Shown: positions 1 through 8,109, numbered from the stretch's first letter. The stretch is DNA of 11,575 nt from Bacillota bacterium (GCA_012842325.1 DUTA01000097.1:1-11575), one strand, 5' to 3'. A program made the numbers and translations. Notes: generated by a model not told the origin, from the letters alone.

Positions 1-268
1 CGACAATTTCCTCGGGCAGGCAGCTGTTGAGGGCCCTGGGTAAGCGTTCCGGGGGAATGGAAGAGGAAGTGAAAAAGTTGACCACCTGCCCCCGGGCATG
101 GACGCCGGTGTCGGTGCGGCCGGCCGCCTTCACCCGGACCTTTTCCCGGGTAATCTTCGCCAGGGCTTCCTCCAGGACCTCCTGAATGGTAAGGGCATTT
201 TCCTGCCGCTGAAAACCGGAGTAGTTGGTGCCATCGTAAGACAAGGTCAGCTTAATATTCCGCATCAT
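1..268 (-). CDS. truA: tRNA pseudouridine(38-40) synthase TruA, N-terminal part (cut at window edge)
   Basis: TruA converts uridines 38, 39 and 40 of the tRNA anticodon arm to pseudouridine in the cytoplasm. About 89 codons are visible; the rest lies before base 1. The N-terminus reads MMRNIKLTLSYDGTNYSGFQ, which is typical of the family, and residues 50-58 (AGRTDTGVHA region) hold the catalytic aspartate motif GRTDxGVHA, followed by the usual GQVVNF. I chose the ATG at 268: a GGGGGA stretch lies 7 bases upstream. A second ATG follows at once (265), so the protein may start one residue later; an in-frame ATG at 283 overlaps the G-rich ribosome site and is less likely. It follows ecfT on the same strand after a 112-base gap, the usual place for truA in Firmicutes downstream of ecfA1A2T. 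Identity is secure; the exact start is less so. Confidence 0.95.
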   Translation of the reverse strand, partial: MMRNIKLTLSYDGTNYSGFQRQENALTIQEVLEEALAKITREKVRVKAAGRTDTGVHARGQVVNFFTSSSIPPERLPRALNSCLPEEIV

Positions 269-323
269 TACCCCATCCCCCATTGCCGCCGGAATTCTGC
301 CACAGGGCCGAATGACATATTCC

Positions 324-366
324 TGTCCCTTGCCGCCCCCATCCTTCGAGGGGCCGCCGGGGGACA
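324..366 (-). other. Imperfect stem-loop in the ecfT-truA gap
   Basis: The 112-base gap between ecfT and truA contains an outer 6-base inverted repeat (TGTCCC at 324-329 and GGGACA at 361-366) enclosing an inner 5-base one (GCCCC at 335-339, GGGGC at 350-354) with a 10-base loop. The two stems are separated by unpaired bases on both sides. No U-run follows in the transcript, so it does not look like an intrinsic terminator. It could be an RNA processing or pausing element, or chance in GC-rich DNA. Nothing else is evident in this gap. Confidence 0.3.
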
Positions 367-380
367 AATTGCGGCCGCAG

Positions 381-1181
381 CTACAGCCAGAGGCGCTCCC
401 CCACGGCAAAGGCGAGGATAGCCACCATCAGCACCAGGGTATAGTAATCCCTCCTCGCCATTTTCAGCTGTTTCAGGCGGGTCCTCCCTTCCCCGCCCCG
501 GTAACAGCGGGCTTCCATGGCCATGGCCAGTTCGTCGGCCCGCCGGAAGGAACTGATAAAGAGGGGCACCAGCAGGGGAACCATACCCCGGGCCCGCTGG
601 ATAATGTTGCCGGTATCAAAGTCCGCCCCTCTGGCCATCTGGGCCTTCATGATCTTATCCGTTTCCTCCAGCAGGGTGGGGATAAAGCGCAGGGCAATGG
701 TCATCATCATGGCCAGTTCATGGGCGGGAACCCCCAGCCGGCGAAAGGGGTTTAAAAGCCTCTCAATGCCGTCGGTCAAGGCGATGGGGGAGCTGGTCAG
801 GGTAAGGAGGGAGGTGGTCAGCACCAAAAGCAGCAGCCGCCAGCCCATAAATAGTCCCTGGCGCAGCCCCTCCTGGGTCAAGCGCAAAAACCACCAGCTC
901 CAGATCACCCGCCCCGGCGTCAGGAAGAAGTTTAACACTACAGTAAAGGCCAGGATGTAGTAGAGGGGTTTCAACCCCCGCAAGACAAACCGGGCCGGTA
1001 TCCGGGAAAGAAGAATGATAATGACACTGAAGACGGTCATTACGGTGTAGCCGGGCAAGCCAGTTACAATAAAGAGGGCCAGGATAAAGATAATGGCTGC
1101 CAGAATCTTGGTGCGGGGATCAAGGCGGTGGATGATGGAATCCCCCGGAATATACTGTCCGATGGTTATATCCTTAAGCAT
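381..1181 (-). CDS. ecfT: ECF transporter transmembrane coupling protein EcfT
   Basis: EcfT is the integral membrane scaffold of energy-coupling factor importers; it links the EcfA1/EcfA2 ATPases to exchangeable substrate-binding S components. The 266-residue protein has hydrophobic segments near residues 26-58, 72-88, 110-130 and 245-262, and a long cytoplasmic helical region that carries the two coupling motifs: ARG at 183-185 (in [11 protein letters not shown]) and its second copy at 224-226, here ARC (in [14 protein letters not shown]). The longer open frame extends upstream to 1238, but the ATG at 1181 gives the standard N-terminus [15 protein letters not shown] and has AAAGGGGAAAGG just upstream. 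It overlaps the end of ecfA2 by 8 bases (1174-1181), which suggests translational coupling. No S-component gene is present, so the module is probably shared by several S components (group II ECF), an inference from context. Family assignment is firm; the transported substrate cannot be told. Confidence 0.95.
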   Translation of the reverse strand: MLKDITIGQYIPGDSIIHRLDPRTKILAAIIFILALFIVTGLPGYTVMTVFSVIIILLSRIPARFVLRGLKPLYYILAFTVVLNFFLTPGRVIWSWWFLRLTQEGLRQGLFMGWRLLLLVLTTSLLTLTSSPIALTDGIERLLNPFRRLGVPAHELAMMMTIALRFIPTLLEETDKIMKAQMARGADFDTGNIIQRARGMVPLLVPLFISSFRRADELAMAMEARCYRGGEGRTRLKQLKMARRDYYTLVLMVAILAFAVGERLWL

Positions 1182-2046
1182 GGACCTTTCCCCTTTTCTG
1201 CCGCAAGAAGGCGCGTATTGCCTCATGGGCCTCTTCAACGGTCAGTATGTCTACCCTCATGTCTGCGCAGTGCTCCCTGAGGCGGCGGGCCAGTTCCGTA
1301 ACCTGGGGAATGCCCAGGCCCAGCTGCCGCAGATATTCGGCCCGGGCAAAGACTTCCCGGGTTGTGCCGGTCAGGACCAGTTTTCCTCTGTGCATCACCA
1401 GCAAGCGGTCGACCAGACGGGCCACATCCTCCATGCTGTGGGAAACCAGCACCACCGTCATGCCAAAGCGCTGGTGCAGTTCCTTTATCTGCTGCAGGAT
1501 CTCATCCCGCCCCCGGGGATCCAAACCGGCCGTGGGTTCATCCAGGACCAGTGTTTTCGGCTTCATAGCCAGTACACCGGCCATGGCCACCCGCCGCATC
1601 TGCCCGCCGCTGAGGTCAAAGGGAGAACGGTCCTTGAGGGTAGCATAATCCAGGCCTACCATTTCCATGGCCTCCCGCACCCTTTCCTCCAGCGCCTCCC
1701 CTTCCAGCCCCATATTGCGGGGGCCAAAGGCAATGTCGGCAAAGACCGTCTCTTCAAAGAGCTGGTGTTCCGGGTACTGGAAAACCAGGCCGACCCGCCG
1801 GCGAATCTCCTTGAGGTTTGTGCCCCTGTCCGCCAGGTCCAGGCCGTCGACAATAACCTTCCCTGAGGTCGGTTTCAGGAGACCGTTGAAATGCTGAATC
1901 AGGGTCGATTTCCCGGAACCGGTCTGGCCGATCAGGCCCACAAATTCCCCGTCCTCAATCTCCAGGCTGACATTGTCCAGGGCCAGGGATTCCATGGGGG
2001 TATTGGGCATGTAGATGTGGGTGAGATTTTCTATTCTAATTGACAT
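1174..2046 (-). CDS. ecfA2: ECF transporter ATPase EcfA2 (second nucleotide-binding subunit)
   Basis: This is one of the two ATP-hydrolysing subunits that power ECF-type vitamin or metal uptake on the cytoplasmic side of the membrane. The 290 residues carry Walker [10 protein letters not shown] (40-48), Q-loop Q90, the ABC signature LSGGQ (145-149), Walker B ending in D169-E170, the D-loop GLDPRGR and switch histidine H203. The wording [17 protein letters not shown] and the [13 protein letters not shown] stretch after the Q-loop are typical of EcfA2 rather than EcfA1. The start ATG at 2046 has GAGGGA 4 bases upstream and lies inside the end of ecfA1, a 16-base overlap. The gene in turn overlaps ecfT by 8 bases, so the three genes are probably translated as a coupled set. 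It is paralogous to its neighbour, with which it should form a heterodimer. Older annotations call it cbiO; a cobalt-specific role is not supported by anything here. Confidence 0.95.
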   Translation of the reverse strand: MSIRIENLTHIYMPNTPMESLALDNVSLEIEDGEFVGLIGQTGSGKSTLIQHFNGLLKPTSGKVIVDGLDLADRGTNLKEIRRRVGLVFQYPEHQLFEETVFADIAFGPRNMGLEGEALEERVREAMEMVGLDYATLKDRSPFDLSGGQMRRVAMAGVLAMKPKTLVLDEPTAGLDPRGRDEILQQIKELHQRFGMTVVLVSHSMEDVARLVDRLLVMHRGKLVLTGTTREVFARAEYLRQLGLGIPQVTELARRLREHCADMRVDILTVEEAHEAIRAFLRQKRGKVHA

Positions 2047-2861
2047 AGTTCCCTCACCATCTCTTCCACCGTGAGAATCCCTGCCGGCAGCGGATAGCCA
2101 TCCCGCTGCAGGCGGGCCGCCAGATCCGTCACCTGGGGCACATCCAGGCCGATGGCCTTGATCTCAGCCACCCGGCCGAAGATTTCCCTGGGGGTGCCGG
2201 CCAGAATGATCCGCCCGCCGTCCATGACCAGGACCCGGTCCGACCAAACGGCCTCTTCCATGTAGTGGGTGATGTGGACCACCGTAATCCCCTCTTCCCG
2301 GTTCAATTTCAGGACGGTTGCCATCACCTCTTCCCGGCCGCTGGGGTCCAGCATAGCTGTAGGCTCATCCAGAACAATGCATTCGGGGCGCATGGCAATT
2401 ACCCCGGCAATGGCAATCCGCTGTTTCTGGCCACCGGAGAGAAGATGGGGAGCCGCCTGCTTGTATTCTGCCATGTCCACTATGGCCAGGGCTTCATCAA
2501 CCCGCCGTCGGATTTCCGCCGGGGGGATCCCCAGATTCTCGGGACCGAAGGCGACATCCTCTTCCACCGTGGTGGCCACGATCTGGTTATCGGGGTTCTG
2601 GAAAACCATCCCCACAGTCTGCCTGATGTTCCATAGTTTCCCGGCATCCCTGGTATCCATATCCTTGACCAAAACCCGCCCCCTGGAGGGCAGCAGCAGG
2701 GCATTGAGATGTTTGGCCAGGGTGGACTTCCCCGACCCGTTGGTGCCGATAATAGTGACAAACTCCCCCCGCCTTATCTCCAAATTAATATCTGCCAGGG
2801 CTTCCACCTGATTCTCCCGGCCTTCATTGTAGTAGTGACTGACTCCGATAATCCTGAACAT
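2031..2861 (-). CDS. ecfA1: ECF transporter ATPase EcfA1 (first nucleotide-binding subunit)
   Basis: EcfA1 pairs with EcfA2 to hydrolyse ATP for ECF-type import. With the ATG at 2861 the protein is 276 residues and begins [12 protein letters not shown]. It shows Walker [10 protein letters not shown] (39-47), Q-loop Q88 in [20 protein letters not shown], signature LSGGQ (141-145), Walker B with D165-E166, D-loop MLDPSGR and switch histidine H199. The FQNPDNQ wording and order in the operon mark it as EcfA1. A GGGAG ribosome site lies 5 bases before the ATG. The frame stays open upstream to 2939, and a stronger AGGAGG at 2912-2917 sits ahead of an in-frame ATT (2904-2906) that would add 15 residues; since no standard start codon matches that site I keep 2861. 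The 3' end overlaps ecfA2 by 16 bases. It follows rplQ after 127 bases on the same strand, a common Firmicute arrangement. Confidence 0.94.
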   Translation of the reverse strand: MFRIIGVSHYYNEGRENQVEALADINLEIRRGEFVTIIGTNGSGKSTLAKHLNALLLPSRGRVLVKDMDTRDAGKLWNIRQTVGMVFQNPDNQIVATTVEEDVAFGPENLGIPPAEIRRRVDEALAIVDMAEYKQAAPHLLSGGQKQRIAIAGVIAMRPECIVLDEPTAMLDPSGREEVMATVLKLNREEGITVVHITHYMEEAVWSDRVLVMDGGRIILAGTPREIFGRVAEIKAIGLDVPQVTDLAARLQRDGYPLPAGILTVEEMVRELCQLE

Positions 2862-2906
2862 AGTTTCTCCCGCCGCCACAGCGACCACCTGCTTTTTTAA
2901 TAAAAT

Positions 2907-2981
2907 AGGGACCTCCTGTGGGCTTAAACCAGCCCCCAAACCTTTGGAAGGGAGCTGGCAACCTATCAGGCCACGGTCCCT
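2907..2981 (-). promoter_or_regulatory. Foldable leader before ecfA1, with an orphan Shine-Dalgarno
   Basis: The 127-base gap between rplQ and ecfA1 contains a perfect 7-base inverted repeat (2907-2913 with 2975-2981). Inside it is a 9-base stem (2929-2937 with 2950-2958, one G-U pair if transcribed) with a 12-base loop. A competing 5-base stem (2920-2924 with 2931-2935) would use part of the same arm. The complement of 2912-2917 is AGGAGG, a perfect ribosome site; the outer stem would cover part of it. No ATG, GTG or TTG lies at normal spacing after this site, only an in-frame ATT at 2904-2906. No U-run follows the stems, so this is not a normal terminator. Function is unknown; the pairings are seen in the sequence, the regulatory role is inference. 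Confidence 0.4.
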
Positions 2982-2988
2982 GTCAGCT

Positions 2989-3330
2989 TTACTTCACCAG
3001 TTCCAGGATAACCTGGGGTGCACCATCGCCCCGGCGGGGCGCCAGCTTCAGGATGCGGGTATAGCCGCCCTGCCGGTCCTGGTAATTGGGGGCAATCTCA
3101 TCAAAAAGTTTTTTCAGCACAGCCTTGTCCTGTACGTAGTAAGCAACCTGGCGCCGGGCATGCAAATCGCCCCGTTTGCCAAGGCTGATGAGTTTTTCCG
3201 CCAGGGAGCGAATTTCCTTCGCCTTGGCTTCGGTGGTCTTGAGCCGTTCATAGCGGAACAGGGAAACAAGGGCGTTCCTGAACAATGCTTCCCGGTGGGA
3301 GGTGGTACGACCAAGTTTCCGATAGGCCAT
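2989..3330 (-). CDS. rplQ: 50S ribosomal protein L17
   Basis: L17 is a protein of the large ribosomal subunit located near the peptide exit tunnel region. The 113-residue product has the standard N-terminus [19 protein letters not shown], the conserved ETxAKAKEIR-like stretch ([18 protein letters not shown], about residues 31-48), and the C-terminal segment with [18 protein letters not shown] before the final beta strand. Length is normal for bacterial L17. The start ATG at 3330 has AAGGAGG 8 bases upstream. It is the last gene of the alpha operon, 33 bases after rpoA, and is followed by the ECF module after 127 bases without a recognisable terminator, so read-through into ecfA1 is possible. 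The protein is strongly basic, as expected for an rRNA-binding protein. Confidence 0.98.
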   Translation of the reverse strand: MAYRKLGRTTSHREALFRNALVSLFRYERLKTTEAKAKEIRSLAEKLISLGKRGDLHARRQVAYYVQDKAVLKKLFDEIAPNYQDRQGGYTRILKLAPRRGDGAPQVILELVK

Positions 3331-3363
3331 GGGACTCGCCTCCTTATCTACATCTGTTATTAT

Positions 3364-4311
3364 TTATTCTTCCTTTTCCTTCAGGGAGAGGCCCAGGGAG
3401 GCCAGCTTCTGCTGTACCTCTTCCAGGGACTTTTTCCCAAGGTTCCTTACCTTAAGCATGTCTTCTTCCGTCTTCTGGATCAATTCACCGACACAATTGA
3501 TCCCGGCCCTCTTCAGGCAGTTGTAGGCACGGACCGACAGATCCAGTTCTTCGATGGCCATTTCCAGCACCTTATCCTTTTCATCTTCCTCCTTCTCCAC
3601 CATGATCTCTACATCATCGGCGGTTTCCGTCAACTGGATAAAAAGCATAAGGTGCTCGGAAAGAATTTTGGCGGCCAGGCTGACGGCTTCTCTGGGCGGG
3701 ATGCTGCCATTGCTCCATACTTCCAGAATGAGCTTATCGTAGTCAGTCATCTGGCCTACCCGGGTGTTCTCCACCTGGAAGTTGACCTTGGGAATAGGAG
3801 TAAAGATGGAATCCACTGGGATGGTACCGATAGGATCGGTATCTGCCTTGTTCCGCTCGGCCGGCCGGTAGCCGCGCCCCTTGTCCACAGTGATTTCCAT
3901 TTGCAGGTGGGCGCCTTCTTCCAAGGTTGCGATGACAAGGTCGGGGTTTAAAATTTCTATATCAGGATCGGTGGTAATTTCCCCTGCCGTGATTACCCCT
4001 TCACCTTCAACGTCGATATTGATCTTCCGGGGACCGTCACCATGGATCTTTAAGGCCAATTCCTTGAGGTTGAGAATGATCTCGGGCACATCCTCCACCA
4101 CACCAGGAATGGTGGAAAACTCATGGAGGACTCCCTCAATTCTGACTGAAGTCACCGCTGCTCCCGGCAGGGAAGACAGGAGGACCCGCCGCAAGGAGTT
4201 GCCGAGGGTCGTGCCATAACCCCGCTCCAGGGGCTCAATGACAAACTTACCGTAGGTGTTGTCCTCTGCCAACTCCACCACTTCAATTTTGGGCTTTTCA
4301 ATTTCAATCAT
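3364..4311 (-). CDS. rpoA: DNA-directed RNA polymerase subunit alpha
   Basis: RpoA forms the dimer on which core RNA polymerase assembles and whose C-terminal domain contacts promoter UP elements and activators. The 315-residue product contains the N-terminal dimerisation domain (about 1-230) with the conserved [20 protein letters not shown] block (28-47) and NPDLVIATL, then an acidic linker (about 236-248), then the C-terminal domain (about 255-310) with [16 protein letters not shown] and NLGKKSLEE (290-298). R261 corresponds to the DNA-contacting arginine known in this domain. The start at 4311 gives the canonical [10 protein letters not shown]; its AAGGAGG lies 12 bases upstream, a stretched spacing. 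The gene sits between rpsD and rplQ, the classical alpha-operon position. A 123-base gap precedes it. Confidence 0.99.
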   Translation of the reverse strand: MIEIEKPKIEVVELAEDNTYGKFVIEPLERGYGTTLGNSLRRVLLSSLPGAAVTSVRIEGVLHEFSTIPGVVEDVPEIILNLKELALKIHGDGPRKINIDVEGEGVITAGEITTDPDIEILNPDLVIATLEEGAHLQMEITVDKGRGYRPAERNKADTDPIGTIPVDSIFTPIPKVNFQVENTRVGQMTDYDKLILEVWSNGSIPPREAVSLAAKILSEHLMLFIQLTETADDVEIMVEKEEDEKDKVLEMAIEELDLSVRAYNCLKRAGINCVGELIQKTEEDMLKVRNLGKKSLEEVQQKLASLGLSLKEKEE

Positions 4312-4428
4312 CTATTCAGTAACCCTCCTTCTCGTAACCCGCGACGCCCTTTTCGGAGAGGGAACAGGTAAAACAACGCCTGGGGGATTTGAGCAGGATA
4401 GAGGGCTGGAACAATATAACGATACCAG

Positions 4429-4449
4429 ACTCCTTTACTTGGAGTAAAG
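4429..4449 (-). other. Two competing short hairpins across the rpsD stop codon
   Basis: At the 3' end of rpsD two inverted repeats overlap: CTTTAC (4433-4438) with GTAAAG (4444-4449), 5-base loop, and ACTCC (4429-4433) with GGAGT (4441-4445), 7-base loop. They share bases and cannot form together. The stop codon (4435-4437) lies inside. The remaining part of the 123-base rpsD-rpoA gap shows only 4-base pairings, the rpoA ribosome site, and no convincing promoter. Possibly an RNA processing or protective element; weak evidence. Confidence 0.3.
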
Positions 4450-5064
4450 CTCAACAATGAGATGTTCTTCCACCGGCACGTCTATTTCCTCCCGGGTCGG
4501 CAGGCGCAGGACCGTTCCCCGCATTTTTTCCAGATCCTGCTCCAACCAGGGGGGTACAGCCCTGTCGGCCGCCAGTTCCGCCAGCTCTTTAAACTTGGCG
4601 TTATTCCTGCTCTTTTCCCTCACTTCAATGACGTCACCAGGTTTAACCCGATAGGAAGGAATGTTAACCTTGCGTCCATTGACGGCAAAATGGCCGTGGA
4701 GGACCAGCTGCCTGGCCTCCTTCCTGGAACTGGCAAATCCCAGGCGGTAAACCACATTATCCAGGCGGCTTTCCAAAAGGATCAGCAGATTCTCCCCGGT
4801 GATCCCCTTCTGCCGGCTGGCCAGGGCATAGTAGCGGTGGAACTGTTTTTCCAGGAGCCCGTAAAGCCTCTTGGCCTTCTGTTTCTCCCGCAGCTGCAAG
4901 CCGTACTCGGAAAGCTTTTTCCGCCGTCCCTGTCCGTGCTCCCCTGGGGCATAACCCCGGCGATCAATGGGGCACTTGTCGGTATAGCACTTGTCTCCTT
5001 TAAGGAAGAGTTTTATCCCTTCCCGCCGGCAGAGCCTGCAGGCAGGGCCAGTATATCTTGCCAT
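4435..5064 (-). CDS. rpsD: 30S ribosomal protein S4 (zinc-binding form)
   Basis: S4 is a primary assembly protein that binds 16S rRNA and nucleates the 30S body; in E. coli it also represses its own operon. The 209-residue product starts [16 protein letters not shown] and carries four cysteines C9, C12, C26 and C31, the zinc-ribbon (C+) form of S4. The S4 RNA-binding domain spans about residues 99-160 ([20 protein letters not shown], then the [19 protein letters not shown] stretch and KPGDVIEV). The ATG at 5064 has GGAGG 13 bases upstream, longer than usual, but no other in-frame start fits. The gene lies between rpsK and rpoA as in the E. coli alpha operon, whereas Bacillus subtilis keeps rpsD elsewhere. 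Its gap to rpsK is 63 bases and holds two small hairpins. Confidence 0.98.
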   Translation of the reverse strand: MARYTGPACRLCRREGIKLFLKGDKCYTDKCPIDRRGYAPGEHGQGRRKKLSEYGLQLREKQKAKRLYGLLEKQFHRYYALASRQKGITGENLLILLESRLDNVVYRLGFASSRKEARQLVLHGHFAVNGRKVNIPSYRVKPGDVIEVREKSRNNAKFKELAELAADRAVPPWLEQDLEKMRGTVLRLPTREEIDVPVEEHLIVELYSK

Positions 5065-5127
5065 AACGCAAATAACACCTCCAATTTTTCCCGCACGCGG
5101 GTGATATCTTTCTCCCGGGGACAGAAA

Positions 5128-5520
5128 TTATACCCTTCTCCTCTTGGGCGGACGGCAACCGTTGTGGGGAATGGGAGTGACATCCTTAATAACACTAACT
5201 TCCAGGCCGGCCGCCTGCAGGGAGCGAATGGCCGCCTCCCGCCCGGCACCGGGGCCCTTTACATGGACCTCAATTTCCCGCATTCCGTGCTCCATGGCCT
5301 GTTTGGCCGCCGATTCCGCCGCCAGCTGGGCCGCAAAGGGCGTCCCCTTCCGTGACCCCTTAAATCCGGCCACACCGGCACTGGCCCAGGAGATGGTGTT
5401 GCCGTTTTTGTCGGTAATGGTAACTATGGTATTATTGAAGGTAGAGCGGATATGGGCTACCCCCCGTTCCACGTTCTTCCGCTCCCGCCGTTTTACCCTC
5501 TGGGCTTGTCGTTTCGCCAC
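5128..5520 (-). CDS. rpsK: 30S ribosomal protein S11
   Basis: S11 binds 16S rRNA on the platform of the small subunit and helps shape the mRNA exit region. The 130-residue product has the conserved [18 protein letters not shown] block (20-37), [42 protein letters not shown] and the C-terminal [16 protein letters not shown], all diagnostic of the family. The start codon is GTG (5518-5520); AGGAGG lies 8 bases upstream and the encoded [16 protein letters not shown] matches the expected basic N-terminus. It follows rpsM by 29 bases and is followed by rpsD. Length and sequence are normal. Confidence 0.98.
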   Translation of the reverse strand: MAKRQAQRVKRRERKNVERGVAHIRSTFNNTIVTITDKNGNTISWASAGVAGFKGSRKGTPFAAQLAAESAAKQAMEHGMREIEVHVKGPGAGREAAIRSLQAAGLEVSVIKDVTPIPHNGCRPPKRRRV

Positions 5521-5549
5521 AGTTTGTCCCTCCTTTAGGCTATAATTTG

Positions 5550-5921
5550 TTACTTACTCCGCCTTACGCCAACCGTCTTCCTGGGTCCCTTTCTGGTCCG
5601 GGCATTGGTCTTGGTCCTCTGCCCCCGCACGGGCAGGCCACGCCGGTGCCTTATCCCGCGATAACAGCCGATTTCAATCAAACGCTTGATGTTAAGGGCA
5701 ACATCCCGGCGGGCATCCCCTTCAACCTTTACATTCTTGTCGATATAATCCCGCAATCTGCTTACCTCATCCTCGGTAAGATCCCGCACCCTGGTATCAG
5801 GATTGATCCCTACATCCTGGATTATTTTCGAAGCAGTGCTGCGCCCAATCCCGTAGATATAAGTCAAGGCAATTTCAATACGTTTGTCCCTGGGTAAATC
5901 CACCCCGGCAATACGTGCCAT
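5550..5921 (-). CDS. rpsM: 30S ribosomal protein S13
   Basis: S13 sits in the head of the 30S subunit, contacts P-site tRNA and forms an intersubunit bridge. The 123-residue product starts [20 protein letters not shown], has the helix-turn-helix region with [12 protein letters not shown] (24-35) and ends in the basic tail with [20 protein letters not shown] that reaches tRNA. The ATG at 5921 has AGGAGGTG 10 bases upstream. As first gene of the alpha operon it follows rpmJ after 64 bases. In E. coli the equivalent leader is the S4 repressor target; the same order rpsM-rpsK-rpsD-rpoA-rplQ is seen here, so similar control is possible but not shown. Confidence 0.98.
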   Translation of the reverse strand: MARIAGVDLPRDKRIEIALTYIYGIGRSTASKIIQDVGINPDTRVRDLTEDEVSRLRDYIDKNVKVEGDARRDVALNIKRLIEIGCYRGIRHRRGLPVRGQRTKTNARTRKGPRKTVGVRRSK

Positions 5922-5985
5922 GTCTTACCTTCACCTCCTGTTGTAGTACCTGGAAAACCCTTACAGCCACAGGTTTATCCGTCGC
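5922..5985 (-). promoter_or_regulatory. rpsM leader, candidate site for S4 feedback control
   Basis: The 64-base leader between rpmJ and rpsM can form two mutually exclusive short pairings. One joins 5970-5974 with 5948-5952 (ACCTG with CAGGT in the transcript). The other joins 5969-5973 with 5937-5941 and would hide part of the AGGAGG ribosome site (complement of 5934-5939). Stems are only 5 bases, so chance is a real option. The idea of S4 feedback rests on the E. coli precedent and on rpsD lying two genes downstream. Confidence 0.25.
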
Positions 5986-6349
<364 letters not shown>

Positions 6350-6366
6350 GCTGTTTCTCACCCTCC

Positions 6367-6663
6367 TTATGTGGGCAAGGAAAACCCTTGTTCCTCAACC
6401 AATGCAGTCAAGGCCAAACGGATCTCCTCATCGGTAACCCCTTCTCCGGCAGTTAGTTTATTCTCGATTTCCTCAGCAACGGCGGGATGGAAGATCAAAT
6501 GCTTGATATTTTTTTTCTTCGGTGCTGCCATCTTTCTTGTATCCCCGTCGGCCAGAAGCACAAACCGATCACCGGTCTTGCCAACAACGAGGTACCGCTG
6601 TCCACAATCCCTCCCGGCTCGAGAACTGACCAGCTGTCCGAGCCTGAGCCTACCTGCTGCCAT
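6367..6663 (-). CDS. KOW-domain RNA-binding protein, L14e-like
   Basis: This 98-residue protein resembles the small KOW/SH3-like proteins found between map and infA in many Firmicutes and often annotated as L14e/L6e/L27e-like. The N-terminal half (about 5-58) reads [20 protein letters not shown], then [20 protein letters not shown], a KOW-type beta-barrel pattern, then a lysine patch [11 protein letters not shown]. The C-terminal third (about 60-98) is predicted helical and mixed in charge. A counterpart occurs at this position in B. subtilis (ybzG, from memory). The ATG at 6663 lies 4 bases after the map stop, and its GGGGAGGG ribosome site is inside the last codons of map, which suggests coupling. 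RNA or ribosome binding is inferred from the domain and neighbours; the precise role is not established to my knowledge. Confidence 0.85.
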   Translation of the reverse strand: MAAGRLRLGQLVSSRAGRDCGQRYLVVGKTGDRFVLLADGDTRKMAAPKKKNIKHLIFHPAVAEEIENKLTAGEGVTDEEIRLALTALVEEQGFSLPT

Positions 6664-6667
6664 TCTC

Positions 6668-7429
6668 TCATCCCTCCCCCGAACCTAAAGTGGTCAGGAT
6701 AACAGGGCCGTCGGCAGTGATGGCGACACTGTGCTCGAAATGGGCAGAGGGTTTGCCGTCCTGGGTCACAACCGTCCAGCCGTCTTCCAGGGTTCTAACC
6801 TGATAGGTCCCCATATTGACCATGGGCTCAATGGCCAGCACCATCCCTTCCTCCAGCCTGGGGCCGTGCCCCGGGGGCCCGAAATTTGGGATCTGGGGCG
6901 CCTCATGCATTTGACGGCCGATGCCGTGGCCGACATAATCCCGGACAACAGAAAAATTATTGCTCTCCACATAAGTCTGGATCGCATGGGAAATGTCGGA
7001 CAGGCGGTTTCCCACCCTGGCCTGGGCTATTCCCCGGGCCAGGGCCTCCTCGGTTACCTGGAGCAAGCGCAGGATTTCCGGTTCCACTTCACCTACCGGT
7101 ACTGTAATGGCCGCGTCCCCTACATAACCATTAATTACCACACCGACATCAATACTAATAATATCTCCATTTTTTAACTGTCTTAACCCAGGAATGCCAT
7201 GGACAACCTCTTCATTGATAGAAGTACAGATGCTGGCAGGAAAACCCTGGTATCCTTTGAAGGCAGCCCTGCCCCCGTTTCTGGCAATAAAGGCTGCTGC
7301 TATCTCATCCAGTTCCCGGGTTGTAATACCAGGCTCAATAACCCGCTTCAGCTCGGCCAGGGTAGCAGCCACCAGCCGGCCGGCCTCAGCCATGATCTGG
7401 ATTTCCTGCCTCGATTTTAAAAGGATCAT
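6668..7429 (-). CDS. map: Methionine aminopeptidase, type I
   Basis: Map removes the initiator methionine from nascent proteins when the second residue is small. The 253-residue product has all five metal ligands of the pita-bread fold: D94 (in [10 protein letters not shown]), D105 (in YVGDAAITV), H168 (in [13 protein letters not shown]), E201 (in [12 protein letters not shown]) and E232 (in HFEHSVAIT), plus the substrate-site histidines H77 (NEEVVHGIP) and H175. No N-terminal zinc-finger extension is present, so it is the short type Ia form. The ATG at 7429 overlaps the adk stop by 4 bases (ATGA), a classic translational coupling. The order secY-adk-map-KOW-infA is standard in Firmicutes. 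Length is normal. Confidence 0.98.
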   Translation of the reverse strand: MILLKSRQEIQIMAEAGRLVAATLAELKRVIEPGITTRELDEIAAAFIARNGGRAAFKGYQGFPASICTSINEEVVHGIPGLRQLKNGDIISIDVGVVINGYVGDAAITVPVGEVEPEILRLLQVTEEALARGIAQARVGNRLSDISHAIQTYVESNNFSVVRDYVGHGIGRQMHEAPQIPNFGPPGHGPRLEEGMVLAIEPMVNMGTYQVRTLEDGWTVVTQDGKPSAHFEHSVAITADGPVILTTLGSGEG

Positions 7430-8079
7430 TGTCGCCCTCTCCCCAATTGCTCCATGATGGCAGCAAAGACTTCTTCGATGGGCCGGGCTGCAGCAAAGAC
7501 AGAGAGCAGACCCCGTTTTTCGTAATAATCCCTCAGGGGCCTGGTCTGGCTTTCATGGACCTGCAGGCGGTGCCGCACCGTTTCTTCCCTGTCATCCTCC
7601 CGCTGGTAAAGCTCTCCCCCGCATTTATCGCAGCGGCCTTCCCGCTGGGGAGGCATATTCCGGATATGGTAGGTGGCACCACACTGGCGGCAAACACGGC
7701 GGCCCGTCAACCTTTCCACCAGCACTTCCGGATCAACATCGAGCAGGATGACCCCCGTCAGTTCCTTACCCTCCTGGTGTAAGAACCCTTCCAGGGCCTC
7801 TGCCTGTTGGACAGTGCGGGGAAAACCGTCAAGGATAAAACCCTTTTCACAGTCGGATTTTTGGAGCCGCTCCAGCACAATCCCCACCACTATTCCGTCG
7901 GGTACCAGTTCACCCTTCTCGAGATAGGATTTTGCCCTTCGGCCCAGTTCCGTTGCTTCCTTGACTGCCTGCCGGAAGATATCGCCGGTAGCTATGTGGG
8001 GCACCTGCAGAGCCCGGGCAAGCATCCCACCCTGGGTTCCCTTTCCTGCTCCCGGAGGGCCCAGCATGATCAGGCGCAT
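7426..8079 (-). CDS. adk: Adenylate kinase (long, zinc-LID type)
   Basis: Adk interconverts ATP, ADP and AMP (ATP + AMP to 2 ADP) in the cytoplasm and is essential for nucleotide balance. The 217-residue protein has the P-loop GPPGAGKGT (7-15), the AMP-binding region TGDIFRQAV (31-39), DGFPRT (84-89) and the LID domain with R127-R128 (TGRRVC). Within the LID, C130, C133, C150 and C153 form a four-cysteine zinc site common in Gram-positive adenylate kinases. The start ATG at 8079 has GGAGG 8 bases upstream. The stop overlaps the map start (ATGA). It follows secY by 30 bases. Family and function are certain. Confidence 0.98.
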   Translation of the reverse strand: MRLIMLGPPGAGKGTQGGMLARALQVPHIATGDIFRQAVKEATELGRRAKSYLEKGELVPDGIVVGIVLERLQKSDCEKGFILDGFPRTVQQAEALEGFLHQEGKELTGVILLDVDPEVLVERLTGRRVCRQCGATYHIRNMPPQREGRCDKCGGELYQREDDREETVRHRLQVHESQTRPLRDYYEKRGLLSVFAAARPIEEVFAAIMEQLGRGRQ

Positions 8080-8109
8080 TTGGTCTCCCTCCCCTTCAAG
8101 CCTCCGGTC

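Noticed and set aside
1093..1866. Plus-strand open frame of 257 codons opposite ecfT and ecfA2
   Set aside because: Antisense to well-supported genes and no recognisable motifs.
2929..2958. Hairpin after rplQ as an intrinsic terminator
   Set aside because: The stem is reasonable but it is not followed by a U-run in the transcript.
2944..3951. Long plus-strand open frame of 335 codons opposite rplQ and rpoA
   Set aside because: It is antisense to two certain genes; its composition reflects the GC-rich codon pattern of the other strand and no family is recognisable.
4312..4410. Possible minus-strand small ORF of about 33 codons from a TTG just before rpoA, ending in TGA four bases before the rpoA start
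   Set aside because: The nearest AAAGGAG is about 15 bases away, the start is TTG, and the peptide has no recognisable feature.
4400..4450. Promoter for rpoA from a TTTACT/TATCGT or TATATT pair on the minus strand
   Set aside because: Both boxes match the consensus poorly and spacing is not convincing.
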